Shown: in pieces, positions 8,271 through 18,481 of the stretch | Layout of the letters: every line of letters starts with the position of its first letter | Position numbering within the stretch: the stretch's first letter is position 1 | Assembly (NCBI GenBank): GCA_902604055.1 | Contig: CACKXA010000003.1 | Span: 1-64,000, forward strand | Length of the DNA stretch: 64,000 nt | Direction: 5' to 3' | From: an uncultured Pelagibacteraceae bacterium | GTDB lineage: Bacteria; Pseudomonadota; Alphaproteobacteria; Pelagibacterales; Pelagibacteraceae | The notes under the pieces: generated by a model | Databases searched by the model: none | What the model saw: only the letters and a program-made list of their open reading frames with translations | What the model was told of the DNA's origin: nothing | Made by a program: the position numbers and the translations under genes

Positions 8271-11150
8271 ATGTTGAAAAAAATCGTTGTAAAAGGCGCC
8301 AAAGAACACAATTTAAAAAATGTTTCTCTAGAAATACCAAAGGAGAAATTGGTGGTAATAACTGGTCTTTCAGGATCAGGTAAATCTTCTTTAGCTTTTG
8401 ACACAATATATGCTGAGGGGCAGAGAAGATATGTAGAAAGTTTATCTTCATATGCTAGACAATTTTTAGATAAGATGAAAAAACCTAAAGTGGATTTAAT
8501 AGAAGGTTTGAGTCCTGCTATTTCAATTGAACAAAAAAATACATCTAAAAATCCAAGATCTACTGTAGCAACAGTAACGGAAATTTATGACTATATGCGA
8601 GTACTATTTGCTAGGGTCGGTATTCCTTATTCTCCATTCACTGGTAAACCCATAGTGTCTCAACCCATAAGTGAGATGGTAGATAGAATAAAGAAATTAC
8701 CAAAAGATAATACTATATTTCTTTTAGCACCAATTGTTAGAGGTAGAAAAGGTGAATATAAAAAAGAAATTTCAAATTTTAAAAAAAGAGGATTTAGTAA
8801 AATTAAAGTTGATGGTAAATATCTTAATATAGATGATTTTCCTAACCTGAACAAAAAAATTAAACACGATATTTCTATAGTTGTAGATAGAATCGTCCTA
8901 AACAAAAATTTAGGTAATAGATTAGCAGATAGTGTTGAGACTGCCGTCAATCTCTCTAACGGTTTACTAATAGTGGAATATGAAAATGAAACTTTACCAA
9001 AAAAGTTTAGAAAATTAGAAAGTGTCACTTTCTCATCCAAATTTTCTTGTCCAGAAAGTGGTTTTACTATTGAAGAAATTGAACCTAGATTATTTTCGTT
9101 TAATTCTCCATTTGGAGCTTGTGAAGAGTGTGAAGGAATAGGACATAACCTTAATGTAGACCCTAATTTAGTAATTACTGATATAAAAAAAAGTTTACAA
9201 GAGGGAGCAATTGAACCTTGGGCAAAATCTTCATCAATGTATTATGCTCAAACTTTATCTTCACTAGCAAAACATTATAATTTTTCTCTTACAGATCAGT
9301 GGAGGAAAATACCAAAAAAAATTCAAGATATACTTTTATATGGTTCAGATGAAGAAGAGATAAAATTTACTTATGATGATGGATATGAAAAATATAGTAC
9401 TAAAAAAACTTTTGAAGGTGTAATAAATAATTTAGAAAGACGTTATTTGGAAACAGATAGTGAATGGAAAAGAGAAGAAATTTCACAATATCAAAGTGAA
9501 TCTAATTGTGAAAAATGCAAAGGAATGAGATTAAAAGATGAAGCACTGTGTATTAAGATAAACTCTTTAAATATTAGCGAAATTACAAAAAAATCTATTG
9601 ATGAAGCACAAAAATGGTTTGCAGATTTAGTAAATATTTTAAGTGAGAGAGAAAATAAAATAGCTCAGCATATTCTTAAAGAAATAAATGAAAGACTAAA
9701 TTTTTTACTTAACGTTGGTTTAAATTATTTGACACTATCAAGAGAATCTGGAACGCTATCTGGAGGAGAAGCTCAGAGAATAAGACTAGCTTCTCAAATT
9801 GGCTCAGGTTTAACCGGAGTATTATATGTTTTAGATGAACCATCAATTGGTCTGCATCAAAGAGATAATAAAAAATTAATAACTGCACTAAAAAAATTAA
9901 GAGACTTGGGAAATACTGTTATTGTTGTCGAGCATGACATTGAAACGATGGAAAGCTCAGATCATATTATAGACATAGGACCTGAAGCAGGTTTAAATGG
10001 TGGACAAATTGTTGCTCAAGGAACTGTAAAAGAAATTATTAAAAATGAGAAAAGCATAACTGGTAATTATTTATCTGGAAATAAATTTATTCCAATTCCA
10101 AGAAAAAGAAGATTAGCTAAAAATGGAAGATTTATAGAAATATCAGGCGCGAGTGGTAATAATCTAAAAAAAGTTAACTTAAGAATACCAGTGGGAACTT
10201 TCACTTGTGTAACAGGTGTTTCTGGTAGTGGAAAGTCTACTTTGATATTACATACTTTGTACAATGCATTAAATTTAATGCTTAACAAAAATAAAAGTAG
10301 AAAAGTACCTAAAGCTTTTACTGGATTTAAAGGTACCGAGCTAATAGACAAAATAATTGATATAGATCAGTCTCCCATAGGAAGAACTCCTAGATCTAAT
10401 CCAGCAACTTACACAGGGGCTTTTGGTCCTATAAGAGATTGGTTTGCAGGATTACCTGAGTCAAAAGCAAGAGGATATAAAGTTGGTCGCTACTCCTTTA
10501 ATGTAAAAGGAGGAAGATGTGAAACGTGTGAAGGTGACGGTGTAATAACCTATGAAATGCACTTTTTGCCAGACGTATTTATTCCATGTGATACCTGTAA
10601 GGGAGCTAGATATAACAGAGAAACATTAGAAATTAGGTTTAAAAATAAAAATATTGCTGACATTCTTGACATGACCGTGGATGAAGGGTGCGTATTTTTT
10701 GAGAATATTCAAAATATAAAATCTAAATTAATTACCTTAAAACACGTTGGTCTTGGTTATATGAAGATTGGTCAGCAAGCAACGACTTTATCAGGAGGTG
10801 AAGCTCAAAGAATTAAATTGGCGAAAGAATTGTCAAAAAGACCGACTGGTAGAACATTGTATATATTAGACGAGCCAACTACAGGATTGCATTCTCATGA
10901 TATTAAAAAACTTTTAGAAATTTTACAGGCTTTTGCAAATACAGGGAATACAGTTGTAGTTATTGAACATAATTTAGATGTTATTAAAACGGCTGATCAT
11001 ATAATTGATATGGGTCCTGAAGGTGGAGTTAATGGAGGTAAAATTATTGCTGAAGGATCACCTGAAAAAGTATCTACAATAAAAGAGAGTTATACTGGCA
11101 AGTTTATTAGAGAAATAATTGGTAATAGCTCTATGAAAAAGACTGCTTAA
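8271..11150 (+). CDS. uvrA: UvrABC excinuclease subunit A
   Basis: UvrA is the damage-sensing ATPase of nucleotide excision repair; it loads UvrB onto lesions. The 959-aa protein has two ABC ATPase halves: Walker [12 protein letters not shown] near residue 34 and [11 protein letters not shown] near 650, each with an LSGGEAQRI signature. Zinc-finger cysteines are visible in [23 protein letters not shown] and CDTCKGARY. In the first zinc module the usual CPxCG reads CPESG, so one cysteine is Ser; I recall this substitution as common in alphaproteobacterial UvrA. It is divergent from ssb, and the PuuD-like gene follows after 27 bp. Confidence 0.97.
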   Translation: MLKKIVVKGAKEHNLKNVSLEIPKEKLVVITGLSGSGKSSLAFDTIYAEGQRRYVESLSSYARQFLDKMKKPKVDLIEGLSPAISIEQKNTSKNPRSTVATVTEIYDYMRVLFARVGIPYSPFTGKPIVSQPISEMVDRIKKLPKDNTIFLLAPIVRGRKGEYKKEISNFKKRGFSKIKVDGKYLNIDDFPNLNKKIKHDISIVVDRIVLNKNLGNRLADSVETAVNLSNGLLIVEYENETLPKKFRKLESVTFSSKFSCPESGFTIEEIEPRLFSFNSPFGACEECEGIGHNLNVDPNLVITDIKKSLQEGAIEPWAKSSSMYYAQTLSSLAKHYNFSLTDQWRKIPKKIQDILLYGSDEEEIKFTYDDGYEKYSTKKTFEGVINNLERRYLETDSEWKREEISQYQSESNCEKCKGMRLKDEALCIKINSLNISEITKKSIDEAQKWFADLVNILSERENKIAQHILKEINERLNFLLNVGLNYLTLSRESGTLSGGEAQRIRLASQIGSGLTGVLYVLDEPSIGLHQRDNKKLITALKKLRDLGNTVIVVEHDIETMESSDHIIDIGPEAGLNGGQIVAQGTVKEIIKNEKSITGNYLSGNKFIPIPRKRRLAKNGRFIEISGASGNNLKKVNLRIPVGTFTCVTGVSGSGKSTLILHTLYNALNLMLNKNKSRKVPKAFTGFKGTELIDKIIDIDQSPIGRTPRSNPATYTGAFGPIRDWFAGLPESKARGYKVGRYSFNVKGGRCETCEGDGVITYEMHFLPDVFIPCDTCKGARYNRETLEIRFKNKNIADILDMTVDEGCVFFENIQNIKSKLITLKHVGLGYMKIGQQATTLSGGEAQRIKLAKELSKRPTGRTLYILDEPTTGLHSHDIKKLLEILQAFANTGNTVVVIEHNLDVIKTADHIIDMGPEGGVNGGKIIAEGSPEKVSTIKESYTGKFIREIIGNSSMKKTA

Positions 11151-11177
11151 AAATAAATTTTATGTTATAAAAGAATC

Positions 11178-11780
11178 ATGACGAGTATTTTACAATCACT
11201 TTCAAAAACAGTACATTTATCTTTAGGTCTGGCAATTATACTACTTTTAGGATTACATTTTTTCAGTGATGGATTTGCTTTTGATAGATATTTCTTAAGT
11301 TGGCTGTTCAGATACCTGCATGTCTTAACGGGAATAATGTGGATAGGATTATTGTGGTATTTCAACTTTGTTCAAATTCCTTCAATGCCAAATATACCTG
11401 ATGAACAGAAACCAGCTATAGGAAAAGTAATAGCGCCTAAAGCTTTGTTCTGGTTTAGATGGGCAGCGTTAGGAACTATAATTACTGGTTTGATAGTTTC
11501 ATATCTTCAAGGATATGTTCATCAAGCAATGATTTTAGGTATAGGAGGTGGAGACCCTAAATCTACAGCTATAGGAATTGGAATGTGGTTAGGAATAATA
11601 ATGGCTTACAATGTTTGGTTTGTTATTTGGCCTAATCAAAAAAAAGCTTTGGGTATCGTTGATTGTTCTCCGGAGGAAAAAGCTAAATCAGCAAAAACAG
11701 CTATGTTGTTTTCTAGAGCAAATACATTGCTTTCATTTCCAATGTTACTTTCAATGGTTGCGGCTCAAAATCTTTATTAG
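11178..11780 (+). CDS. PuuD-like (urate oxidase N-terminal domain) membrane protein
   Basis: A 200-aa integral membrane protein with about five predicted membrane helices (roughly residues 10-30, 42-63, 92-113, 128-150 and 172-195). The segment RYLHVLTGIMWIGLLWYFNFVQIP matches the N-terminal membrane domain of PuuD-type urate hydroxylase. Full-length PuuD continues with a C-terminal cytochrome c domain; no CxxCH is present here, so the protein is the membrane domain alone. Conserved His residues (His23, His49) could serve as haem ligands, but that is inference. It follows uvrA on the same strand and meets secF tail to tail with no gap. Substrate and function are uncertain; urate oxidation is not implied. 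Confidence 0.7.
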   Translation: MTSILQSLSKTVHLSLGLAIILLLGLHFFSDGFAFDRYFLSWLFRYLHVLTGIMWIGLLWYFNFVQIPSMPNIPDEQKPAIGKVIAPKALFWFRWAALGTIITGLIVSYLQGYVHQAMILGIGGGDPKSTAIGIGMWLGIIMAYNVWFVIWPNQKKALGIVDCSPEEKAKSAKTAMLFSRANTLLSFPMLLSMVAAQNLY

Positions 11781-12686
11781 TTAAGGAACAATTTTTTCAT
11801 CTTTTTTTTCTAAAGTTTTATAACTGACCTTAAAAAACTTAAGTACGGGTGAAGCTACAAAAATTGAGGAGTATGTTCCAATGATAACTCCTAAAATCAT
11901 AGCAAATGAAAAACCTCTTAATATTTCACCGCCAAGAATATAAATTGACACTAAAGCTAATAAAGTTGTAACTGAAGTTATTATTGTTCTCGTCAACGTT
12001 TCATTAATTGATATATTAGCTACATCACTAATACTAATTTTAGTATATTTAAATAAATTTTCTCTAATACGATCATAAATAACGACAGTATCGTTCATAG
12101 AGTAACCAACTATGGTTAAAACTGCTGCTATAATTGATAAATTAATCTCTAATGATAATGCTGAAAATATTCCTAAGGTTATTACTACATCATGAAATAG
12201 TGCAATTATGGAACCAACACTAAATTGCCATTCAAATCTTATCCAAATATAAAAAAGCATAGCAGCTAATGCCAATGATATTGCAATTATCGAAGACTCT
12301 AACAATTCAGAACTAACTTTTGGACCTACGTTTTCTACTCTTCTGAAATTTACCTCAGCATTTAAATTATCTGTTAATTTTTTTTTTATTTTTGGAATTA
12401 GATCATTGCTATTAGTTTCTTTTTGCTCAACTTTTATTAAATAGTCGCCCTCCTGCCCAAATTTTTTTACGTTGACGTCTCCTAGATTCATTGAATTTAA
12501 AGATGACCTGATTGAAGAGGCGCTTATCTCGGCTTCTGTTCTTAGTTCAATTAAGGTTCCTCCCTTAAAGTCAATTCCATAATTTAAACCCTTAAAAATT
12601 ATAATGCATATACTTAATAAAAAAATTGTAATCGAAGCAATATTTGCTTTTTTAAAATTTGATACAAAATTAATACTTTCAGCCAT
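11781..12686 (-). CDS. secF: protein translocase subunit SecF
   Basis: SecF works with SecD in the inner membrane to use proton motive force to pull exported proteins from the SecYEG channel. The 301-aa protein has TM1, the first periplasmic domain with the GIDFKGGTLIELR motif, then five more helices and the conserved IVGYSMNDTVVIYDRIREN segment. Its start shares a base with the secD stop (12686), and it is the last gene of yajC-secD-secF. Confidence 0.97.
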   Translation of the reverse strand: MAESINFVSNFKKANIASITIFLLSICIIIFKGLNYGIDFKGGTLIELRTEAEISASSIRSSLNSMNLGDVNVKKFGQEGDYLIKVEQKETNSNDLIPKIKKKLTDNLNAEVNFRRVENVGPKVSSELLESSIIAISLALAAMLFYIWIRFEWQFSVGSIIALFHDVVITLGIFSALSLEINLSIIAAVLTIVGYSMNDTVVIYDRIRENLFKYTKISISDVANISINETLTRTIITSVTTLLALVSIYILGGEILRGFSFAMILGVIIGTYSSIFVASPVLKFFKVSYKTLEKKDEKIVP

Positions 12687-14230
12687 TATATTTTAATTTC
12701 TTTATTGTTATTCCTAAGAACTATTATGGATGTTAAATGTCTGGCTAAAAAATAAGCTGTAAATAAAGTAGTAACAATACCTATGCCTAATGTAATTGCA
12801 AAACCCTTTACCGGACCTGACCCAAAAGCAAATAATATTATCGCAGCAATTAAAGTAGTTATGTTAGCATCAAGCACGGTAATTTTTGCTTTAGAATAGC
12901 CTGTATCAAAAGCATGAATTATAGACTTTTCAGTTTTTAATTCTTCTTTAATTCTCTCAAAAATTAATACATTTGCATCAACTGCCATTCCGACTGTTAA
13001 AATAATTCCTGCTATACCTGGCAATGTTAAAGTTGCTTCCAAAATTGTTAAAACACCGACTAACATTAATAAGTTTGCAATTAATGCGATATTAGCGACT
13101 ATTCCAAAAATTTTATATTTATAAAGCATAAATAAAATTACTAGTACAAATCCAACAATTAATGACATTACTCCTGATTTGATAGAATCTTCACCAAGAT
13201 CAGGTCCAACAGTTCTTTCTTCAACCACATTAAGTGGAGTTGGTAACGCTCCAGATCTTAATAATAAAGCTAGATCAGTTGCCTCTTGAAAACTGAAATT
13301 TCCTGATATCATCCCGCTTCCAGATGTAATTGGCTCATTTATATTTGGAGCACTAATTATTTTACCATCTAAAACTATAGCTAGTCTTTTACCAACATTG
13401 TCAGTAGTAGCACGACCAAACTTTTGAGCACCGATTCTATCCAAAGTAAATGACACTGTAGGTTCGTTTCTTTGATTTTGAATACTTGGCTGAGCATCAA
13501 TAAGATTATCACCGCTCATTACTATTCTTTTGCTTATTTCTAATGTTTCTCCTGTTTCTGAAATTAGACTGTCAACGCCAAATTCTGAGTTATCACTTAC
13601 TAATCTAAAGTTAAGTTTAGCAGTTTTTCCTAATAATTTTTTAATTCTTTCGGGATCTTTAAGACCTGGTAATTCTACTAATATTCTTTTTTCTCCTCTT
13701 TGTAATATTGTCGGTTCTTTTGTTCCAACATCATCTATTCTACGTCTAACAATTTCAATAGATTGTTTTAGAGCAGAATTATTAATGCTTAACAATCCAT
13801 ACTTGGAAAATAAAATTTCAATAAAATTATTATCTAAGGAACTATATTCTAATTCAAATGATCTATAATCATCAATATAAGGATTAACTAAATTATCTTT
13901 TTTAGAAAAAAAAAGTGATTCAAATTTTTCTTTATCATCTATTTTTAAAGACAAACTTCTATCATTAATCTTAAAATTTGAATAATTTAAATTATTTTTT
14001 TTTAAGAGTTTTTTGATTGGTATTACTTTTGACTGAATTTTTTCTTCTATAAGAGAATCTGAATTAATTTCCAGTAAAAGATAAGATCCACCTTGTAAAT
14101 CTAAACCTAAATTCACTTTTTTATCAATGAATAAATTACTTTTATTTTGTAGATTTAAAGTAGCAAAAATCGAAATCAAAAAAAAAATTAAGTAAATTAA
14201 AAAGATATTTATTTTTGAAAAATTTAACAC
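12686..14230 (-). CDS. secD: protein translocase subunit SecD
   Basis: SecD partners SecF in late-stage Sec-dependent export. The 514-aa protein shows TM1, the DLQGG motif (VNLGLDLQGGSYLLLEI), a large periplasmic region with IEIVRRRIDDVGTKEP and LPGLKDPERI, and the C-terminal six-helix RND-like membrane domain with LTVGMAVDANVLIFERIKEEL, which carries the proton-relay Asp. Length is on the short side but within the alphaproteobacterial range. It lies 9 bp after yajC and touches secF. Confidence 0.97.
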   Translation of the reverse strand: MLNFSKINIFLIYLIFFLISIFATLNLQNKSNLFIDKKVNLGLDLQGGSYLLLEINSDSLIEEKIQSKVIPIKKLLKKNNLNYSNFKINDRSLSLKIDDKEKFESLFFSKKDNLVNPYIDDYRSFELEYSSLDNNFIEILFSKYGLLSINNSALKQSIEIVRRRIDDVGTKEPTILQRGEKRILVELPGLKDPERIKKLLGKTAKLNFRLVSDNSEFGVDSLISETGETLEISKRIVMSGDNLIDAQPSIQNQRNEPTVSFTLDRIGAQKFGRATTDNVGKRLAIVLDGKIISAPNINEPITSGSGMISGNFSFQEATDLALLLRSGALPTPLNVVEERTVGPDLGEDSIKSGVMSLIVGFVLVILFMLYKYKIFGIVANIALIANLLMLVGVLTILEATLTLPGIAGIILTVGMAVDANVLIFERIKEELKTEKSIIHAFDTGYSKAKITVLDANITTLIAAIILFAFGSGPVKGFAITLGIGIVTTLFTAYFLARHLTSIIVLRNNNKEIKI

Positions 14231-14239
14231 GAAAAAGAA

Positions 14240-14524
14240 TTATTTTTTTATTTCTTCTTTTTTTAGTAAGCTTGTAATAGTGGATCTAATAATTTGTACT
14301 TTAACATTTTCATCAATATTAACTTCGATACGATCATCTTCCATGACCTTTTCTATTGTACCTATTATCCCACCTGAAGTTATTATCTCATCACCTCTTT
14401 TTAATGACTCTACCATAGCTTTGTGTTCTTTAACTCTTTTTTGTTGTGGTCTAATCAAAAAAAAGTAAAAAATTACAAATATTAAAATTAGTGGTATGAA
14501 TTGTGCTATTCCCTGACCGCTCAT
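14240..14524 (-). CDS. yajC: preprotein translocase subunit YajC
   Basis: YajC is a small single-span membrane protein associated with SecDF. This 94-aa version has a membrane helix near residues 9-24 ending in FFLIRPQQKR, then the cytosolic RGDEIITSGGIIGTIEKV core. Both are diagnostic. Gene order yajC-secD-secF is the standard operon. serS lies 47 bp upstream on the same strand. Confidence 0.96.
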   Translation of the reverse strand: MSGQGIAQFIPLILIFVIFYFFLIRPQQKRVKEHKAMVESLKRGDEIITSGGIIGTIEKVMEDDRIEVNIDENVKVQIIRSTITSLLKKEEIKK

Positions 14525-14571
14525 TAAGGGATAAATATAATAAAAGAGTTAGTTTAACAAGTGAATAATAT

Positions 14572-15819
14572 TCAAATTTTGTCTAAATTATTCATGTATT
14601 TTTTTAAGTTATTAGGAATTGAGATGGAGCCGTCTTCATTTTGATTATTTTCTAATAAGGATATCATTAGTCTTCCAACAGCTAAACCAGATCCATTTAA
14701 TGTTCCAACAAATTCATTGCCATTTTGAGACTTATATTTTGCTCCCATTCTTCTTCCTTGAAATGTTCCACAAGATGAACAGCTTGATATTTCTCTATAT
14801 TTTTTCTCAGATGGTATCCACGCCTCAATATCAAAAGTTTTTTCTGCACTAAAACCCATATCTCCAGATGATAAAAGAACTACTTGATAGGGAATTTCTA
14901 ATTTAATTAAAATTTCTTCAGCACAACTTAACATTCGATCTAATTCTAATATACAATTTTTAGGGTCTACAATACTCACAAGCTCAACTTTATAAAATTG
15001 ATGCTGGCGAATCATTCCTTTTGTATCTTTGCCATAACTTCCAGCTTCCTTTCTGAAACATGGAGTGGAGGCTACAAATCTTTGAGGCAAATCTTTTATG
15101 TCTATATTAGATTTTCTTACTAGATTAGTTAGCACAACTTCTGCAGTTGGGATTAAAAATTTTTTTTGTGTGGAATTTTCAAATTTGATCTCAAATTGGT
15201 CTTCTCTAAATTTTGGCAATTGGCCTGTACCATACATTACATCTTCATTAACAATTAATGGGGGTGAAATTTCAGTGTATTTAAACTGATTTACATGGAT
15301 GTCCAGCATAAAATTAATTAACGCTCTTTCTAGTAAAGCAAATTTATCCCTTAAAACTACAAATCTGCTTCCTGAAAGTTTAGTGGCAGTTTCAAAATCA
15401 ATATTGTTATTTTTTACACCTAGTTCTACATGAGATTTTGTTGTGAAATTAAAACTCTTAATCGTTCCGACTTTTTTAATTAACTTATTTTCTTTTTCAC
15501 TTTTTCCTACAGGGACGTCTTGATGAGGAATATTTGGTAATACTTCAATAATTGAGTTCAATTCTTTTTGAGTTTTTTTTTGACTTTCTAAAATTTTTTC
15601 TATTTCATTGGAAATATCTTTAGATTTATCAAAATTTAGTTTATCCTTTTTTTTAGATAATGATTTCTTTTCATTTTCTAATTTTTCTTTTTTAGCGATT
15701 AACTCCCTATTAATTTTATCTATTTTGTTAAAATTATTTGAATTAAAATCTATATTTCTATCTTTAAATTTTTTTTTATATGTTTCAAGGTTTTTTCTTA
15801 AATCTTTAATATTATGCAT
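14572..15819 (-). CDS. serS: seryl-tRNA synthetase
   Basis: SerRS charges tRNA-Ser (and tRNA-Sec where present) with serine. The 415-aa protein has an N-terminal long coiled-coil arm (about residues 25-105, Lys/Glu-rich) that grips the tRNA long variable arm. The class II catalytic core follows, with motif 2 (FRKEAGSYGKDTKGMIRQHQF) and motif 3 (GTLNGSGLAVGRLM). The start overlaps the end of tatC by 8 nt, placing serS in the scpAB-tatABC operon, a frequent alphaproteobacterial arrangement. Confidence 0.97.
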   Translation of the reverse strand: MHNIKDLRKNLETYKKKFKDRNIDFNSNNFNKIDKINRELIAKKEKLENEKKSLSKKKDKLNFDKSKDISNEIEKILESQKKTQKELNSIIEVLPNIPHQDVPVGKSEKENKLIKKVGTIKSFNFTTKSHVELGVKNNNIDFETATKLSGSRFVVLRDKFALLERALINFMLDIHVNQFKYTEISPPLIVNEDVMYGTGQLPKFREDQFEIKFENSTQKKFLIPTAEVVLTNLVRKSNIDIKDLPQRFVASTPCFRKEAGSYGKDTKGMIRQHQFYKVELVSIVDPKNCILELDRMLSCAEEILIKLEIPYQVVLLSSGDMGFSAEKTFDIEAWIPSEKKYREISSCSSCGTFQGRRMGAKYKSQNGNEFVGTLNGSGLAVGRLMISLLENNQNEDGSISIPNNLKKYMNNLDKI

Positions 15820-16579
15820 CGGCTGAATCTTTGTCTTTAGCTTTTTTTTCAGTAAATCTAACAGTTATAATTGACAATTCATAAAGTAATAATAAAGGTA
15901 TAGCTAGACCAATTTGTGTGATTGGATCAGGAGGTGTTAATATAGCTGCAACGGTAAATATAATTACAATTACATATCTTCTTGTGTTTTTAAGATAATT
16001 CGAACTTACTATGCCTATTCTTGCAAGTAAATTAAGTAATATTGGAAGTTGAAAACTTATACCAAAAGCAAATATAAGCCTCATAATCAACGATAAATAT
16101 TCATTTACTTTTGCTTCTAACTGAATAGGCAAATTAGTGCTAGAACCTACTGTTTCAAATGATAAAAAAAATTTAATAGCCAGTGGCATAACTAAATAAT
16201 AAACCAATAATCCACCAAATAAAAAAAGAATTGGAGTAAAAACTAAATATGGAAGTATGGCTTTTTTTTCATTTTTATATAAACCAGGAGCAATAAACTT
16301 ATAGATTTGAATAAGTAAGATTGGACTGCCTAAAAAAATAGCAGCAAAAAAAGCCACTTTCAAATATGTAATAAAAGTTTCGTGGAGGGCAGTAAAAATA
16401 AGTCTTCTCTGATTTTGATCATCTTTTACCGCATTAGCATAAGGTTCCACCAAAAAATTATAAATTTGTTCGGCAAAAGTATAGGATATAACGAAAATTA
16501 TTATGATAAATAAAATTGATTTAATTAGTCTAGATCTTAATTCGACAAAATGACTTGTGAATGAATTAGGGTTTGTCAT
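15812..16579 (-). CDS. tatC: twin-arginine translocase subunit TatC
   Basis: TatC is the receptor subunit of the Tat pathway that exports folded proteins. The 255-aa protein has the cytosolic N-terminal FTSHFVELRSRL motif, six predicted membrane helices, and the periplasmic loop with GLYKNEKKAILPY. It overlaps tatB by 14 nt and serS by 8 nt, so it is tightly coupled in the operon. The M48 lipoprotein at 2001-2834 is a plausible substrate within this window. Confidence 0.97.
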   Translation of the reverse strand: MTNPNSFTSHFVELRSRLIKSILFIIIIFVISYTFAEQIYNFLVEPYANAVKDDQNQRRLIFTALHETFITYLKVAFFAAIFLGSPILLIQIYKFIAPGLYKNEKKAILPYLVFTPILFLFGGLLVYYLVMPLAIKFFLSFETVGSSTNLPIQLEAKVNEYLSLIMRLIFAFGISFQLPILLNLLARIGIVSSNYLKNTRRYVIVIIFTVAAILTPPDPITQIGLAIPLLLLYELSIITVRFTEKKAKDKDSADA

Positions 16580-16805
16580 TTTCCTTTTCCTTTAATTCTT
16601 TTTTTTCATCTTTAGAAATATCTTTATCTAAATCAATGTTATCTGTTACTGAAGAAACTTCTCTTTGAAGACTGCTAAAAGTATTTTTTATTTTACCAAC
16701 GTAAGAACCAATCTTTTTTAAAGCTATTGGAAATTCTTTGGGGCCCAAAACTAAAATAGATATTATGACAATCGCTAATATCTCTAACCAACCAATTTGA
16801 GGCAT
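16566..16805 (-). CDS. tatB: Sec-independent translocase protein TatB
   Basis: TatB works with TatC in recognising twin-arginine signal peptides. The 79-aa protein has a short N-terminal membrane helix (MPQIGWLEILAIVIISILVL), the GPKEFP hinge typical of TatB, an amphipathic helix, and a charged acidic/Lys tail. It is much shorter than E. coli TatB. It lies 5 bp after tatA and overlaps tatC by 14 nt. Confidence 0.93.
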   Translation of the reverse strand: MPQIGWLEILAIVIISILVLGPKEFPIALKKIGSYVGKIKNTFSSLQREVSSVTDNIDLDKDISKDEKKELKEKENDKP

Positions 16806-16810
16806 TTAGA

Positions 16811-17008
16811 TTATTTATTTTCGGAATTTGAATTATCTGAATTGTCGTTATTGTTGTCTTTAGAAGAGTTTTCATCAGACATACCTTTTTTAAAGCTTTT
16901 AATCCCCTTAGCTAGATCTCCCATAATGCTAGAGATTTTTCCTTTTCCAAAAAGTATAACAACCAAGATCGCAATAATTATAATACCTGTCCAACCAATA
17001 TTTCCCAT
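16811..17008 (-). CDS. tatA: Sec-independent translocase protein TatA
   Basis: TatA oligomerises to form the Tat translocation pathway. The 65-aa protein has the N-terminal membrane helix ([16 protein letters not shown]), the FGKGKI hinge, an amphipathic helix ([15 protein letters not shown]), and an Asp/Asn/Ser-rich tail. It precedes tatB by 5 bp. Confidence 0.95.
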   Translation of the reverse strand: MGNIGWTGIIIIAILVVILFGKGKISSIMGDLAKGIKSFKKGMSDENSSKDNNNDNSDNSNSENK

Positions 17009-17048
17009 AATTAATATATATACAAATTTTTATATTAAATAAATATCT

Positions 17049-17735
17049 TTATTCATCCTTTTCAGGAGCTTTCTTTATCGCGTTATCTATATCTTCGTAA
17101 ATATTCTGATTATCATTCAAAGATTGTTCTTTAAAAAATTTTCCTGTTCCAAAAATTGATTTATCAATTGTAGAAGAATCGATCAAGCCAGCTGAGCTTA
17201 ATTCGTCAATAGTAGGTAAATCGGATAATTTTTGAATATTGAAATGATTAAGAAAATTTTCAGTAGTTGCATACATAATAGGTTTACCAGGAACATCTTT
17301 TCTACCTGCTGGTCTTACCCAGTCTAGTTCTAGTAAAATTTCTAAGGTATTTGATGCAAAACTTACACCACGTATTTCTTCTATTTCAGATCTAGTAACA
17401 GGTTGGTGATAAACAATTATGGCCAGTGTTTCCACAGTTGCTTTAGAAAGTTTTTTTTGAGTAGATCTTTGAAGAGACATTAATTTTGATAGATCATCTG
17501 CTGTTCTGAAAGACCACTTATTTTTAATACAAACTAAATTTATTCCTCGTTTTTTATAATTATCTTTAATCTTTTCTAATACTTTAGAAAGATTAGAATT
17601 AGTTTTTAATCTATCCTCTATTGTTTCAACATCAAGTGGTTCAGAGGCCGAAAAAAGTATAGCCTCAACTTGACGTTCAATTTTTGAAACGTTTGTAGGA
17701 AAAGAAATTATATTATTCTTGTTTTTATTTTTCAT
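17049..17735 (-). CDS. scpB: segregation and condensation protein B
   Basis: ScpB is the winged-helix (kite) subunit of the SMC-ScpA-ScpB condensin that compacts and segregates chromosomes. The 228-aa protein shows the diagnostic QVEAILFSASEPL near the start and ETLAIIVYHQPVTRSEIEEIRG in the middle, with GRKDVPGKPIMYATT after it. Its start overlaps the scpA stop by 4 nt, and tatA follows after 40 bp. Confidence 0.95.
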   Translation of the reverse strand: MKNKNKNNIISFPTNVSKIERQVEAILFSASEPLDVETIEDRLKTNSNLSKVLEKIKDNYKKRGINLVCIKNKWSFRTADDLSKLMSLQRSTQKKLSKATVETLAIIVYHQPVTRSEIEEIRGVSFASNTLEILLELDWVRPAGRKDVPGKPIMYATTENFLNHFNIQKLSDLPTIDELSSAGLIDSSTIDKSIFGTGKFFKEQSLNDNQNIYEDIDNAIKKAPEKDE

Positions 17736-18472
17736 AAATCGATATTTTTTTTAATCATTACTTTATCAAATATTTTTTTTTGTAAAATTTTAATAGTTCC
17801 CTCTTTTGTTAATTCTAAAGAAGCAGCAAGGATTCCTGATAAACCAGTTTTTTTCTTCCCTTCAATAAAATATTTTGGGATCAATTCATTAATATTAGTC
17901 CAATCTTTAATTAAATCTAACTTTCTATTAATTTCTTTGATTCCTTCTTCAGTTGAGAAAACTGGTAACTTTGGTATATTAATCTTTTGAAACATTTTTT
18001 GCATTTGAACATTTGAATATGTTTTTAATAATTCATATAAAGATATATTGTATATCGGAGTGTTAATAGACCTTATTCCACCTTTCATGCCTCGTGTAAA
18101 AATATGAACACCTAATCTTTTTTTTTGTAACATTTGGTCAGACAGAATTCTTATTAATTCTAGTTTTTTTAATTGAAGTTTTAATTTTTCGGCAACTTCA
18201 GAAGCTTTAAAATCGTCCTCTTCATCCTCTGGTAGTAACAATTTCGATTTTAAATACGCTAGCCAAGTAGCCATCAATAAAAATTCAGATGCAGTTTCTA
18301 AGTTGAGATTTTTGTTATCTTTAATAAATTCTAAAAATTGATCTGCCAACTGAGAGACTGATATTTCAGCTAAATCTACTTTTTGAGATTTTGCTAAATC
18401 AAGTAAAACTTCTAGAGGACCGTTATAATTTGGAATATCAATTGAGATTTGACTATAATTTTTTGATTCCAT
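17732..18472 (-). CDS. scpA: segregation and condensation protein A
   Basis: ScpA is the kleisin that bridges SMC heads. The 246-aa protein begins with the typical YNGPLEVLLDLAKSQKVDLAEISV, continues with LEFLLMATWLAYLKSKLLLP (here ASEFLLMATWLAYLKSKLLL), and has a C-terminal winged-helix segment. It overlaps scpB by 4 nt and follows nagZ by 9 bp in the same operon. Confidence 0.95.
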   Translation of the reverse strand: MESKNYSQISIDIPNYNGPLEVLLDLAKSQKVDLAEISVSQLADQFLEFIKDNKNLNLETASEFLLMATWLAYLKSKLLLPEDEEDDFKASEVAEKLKLQLKKLELIRILSDQMLQKKRLGVHIFTRGMKGGIRSINTPIYNISLYELLKTYSNVQMQKMFQKINIPKLPVFSTEEGIKEINRKLDLIKDWTNINELIPKYFIEGKKKTGLSGILAASLELTKEGTIKILQKKIFDKVMIKKNIDL

Positions 18473-18481
18473 AAAATGATT

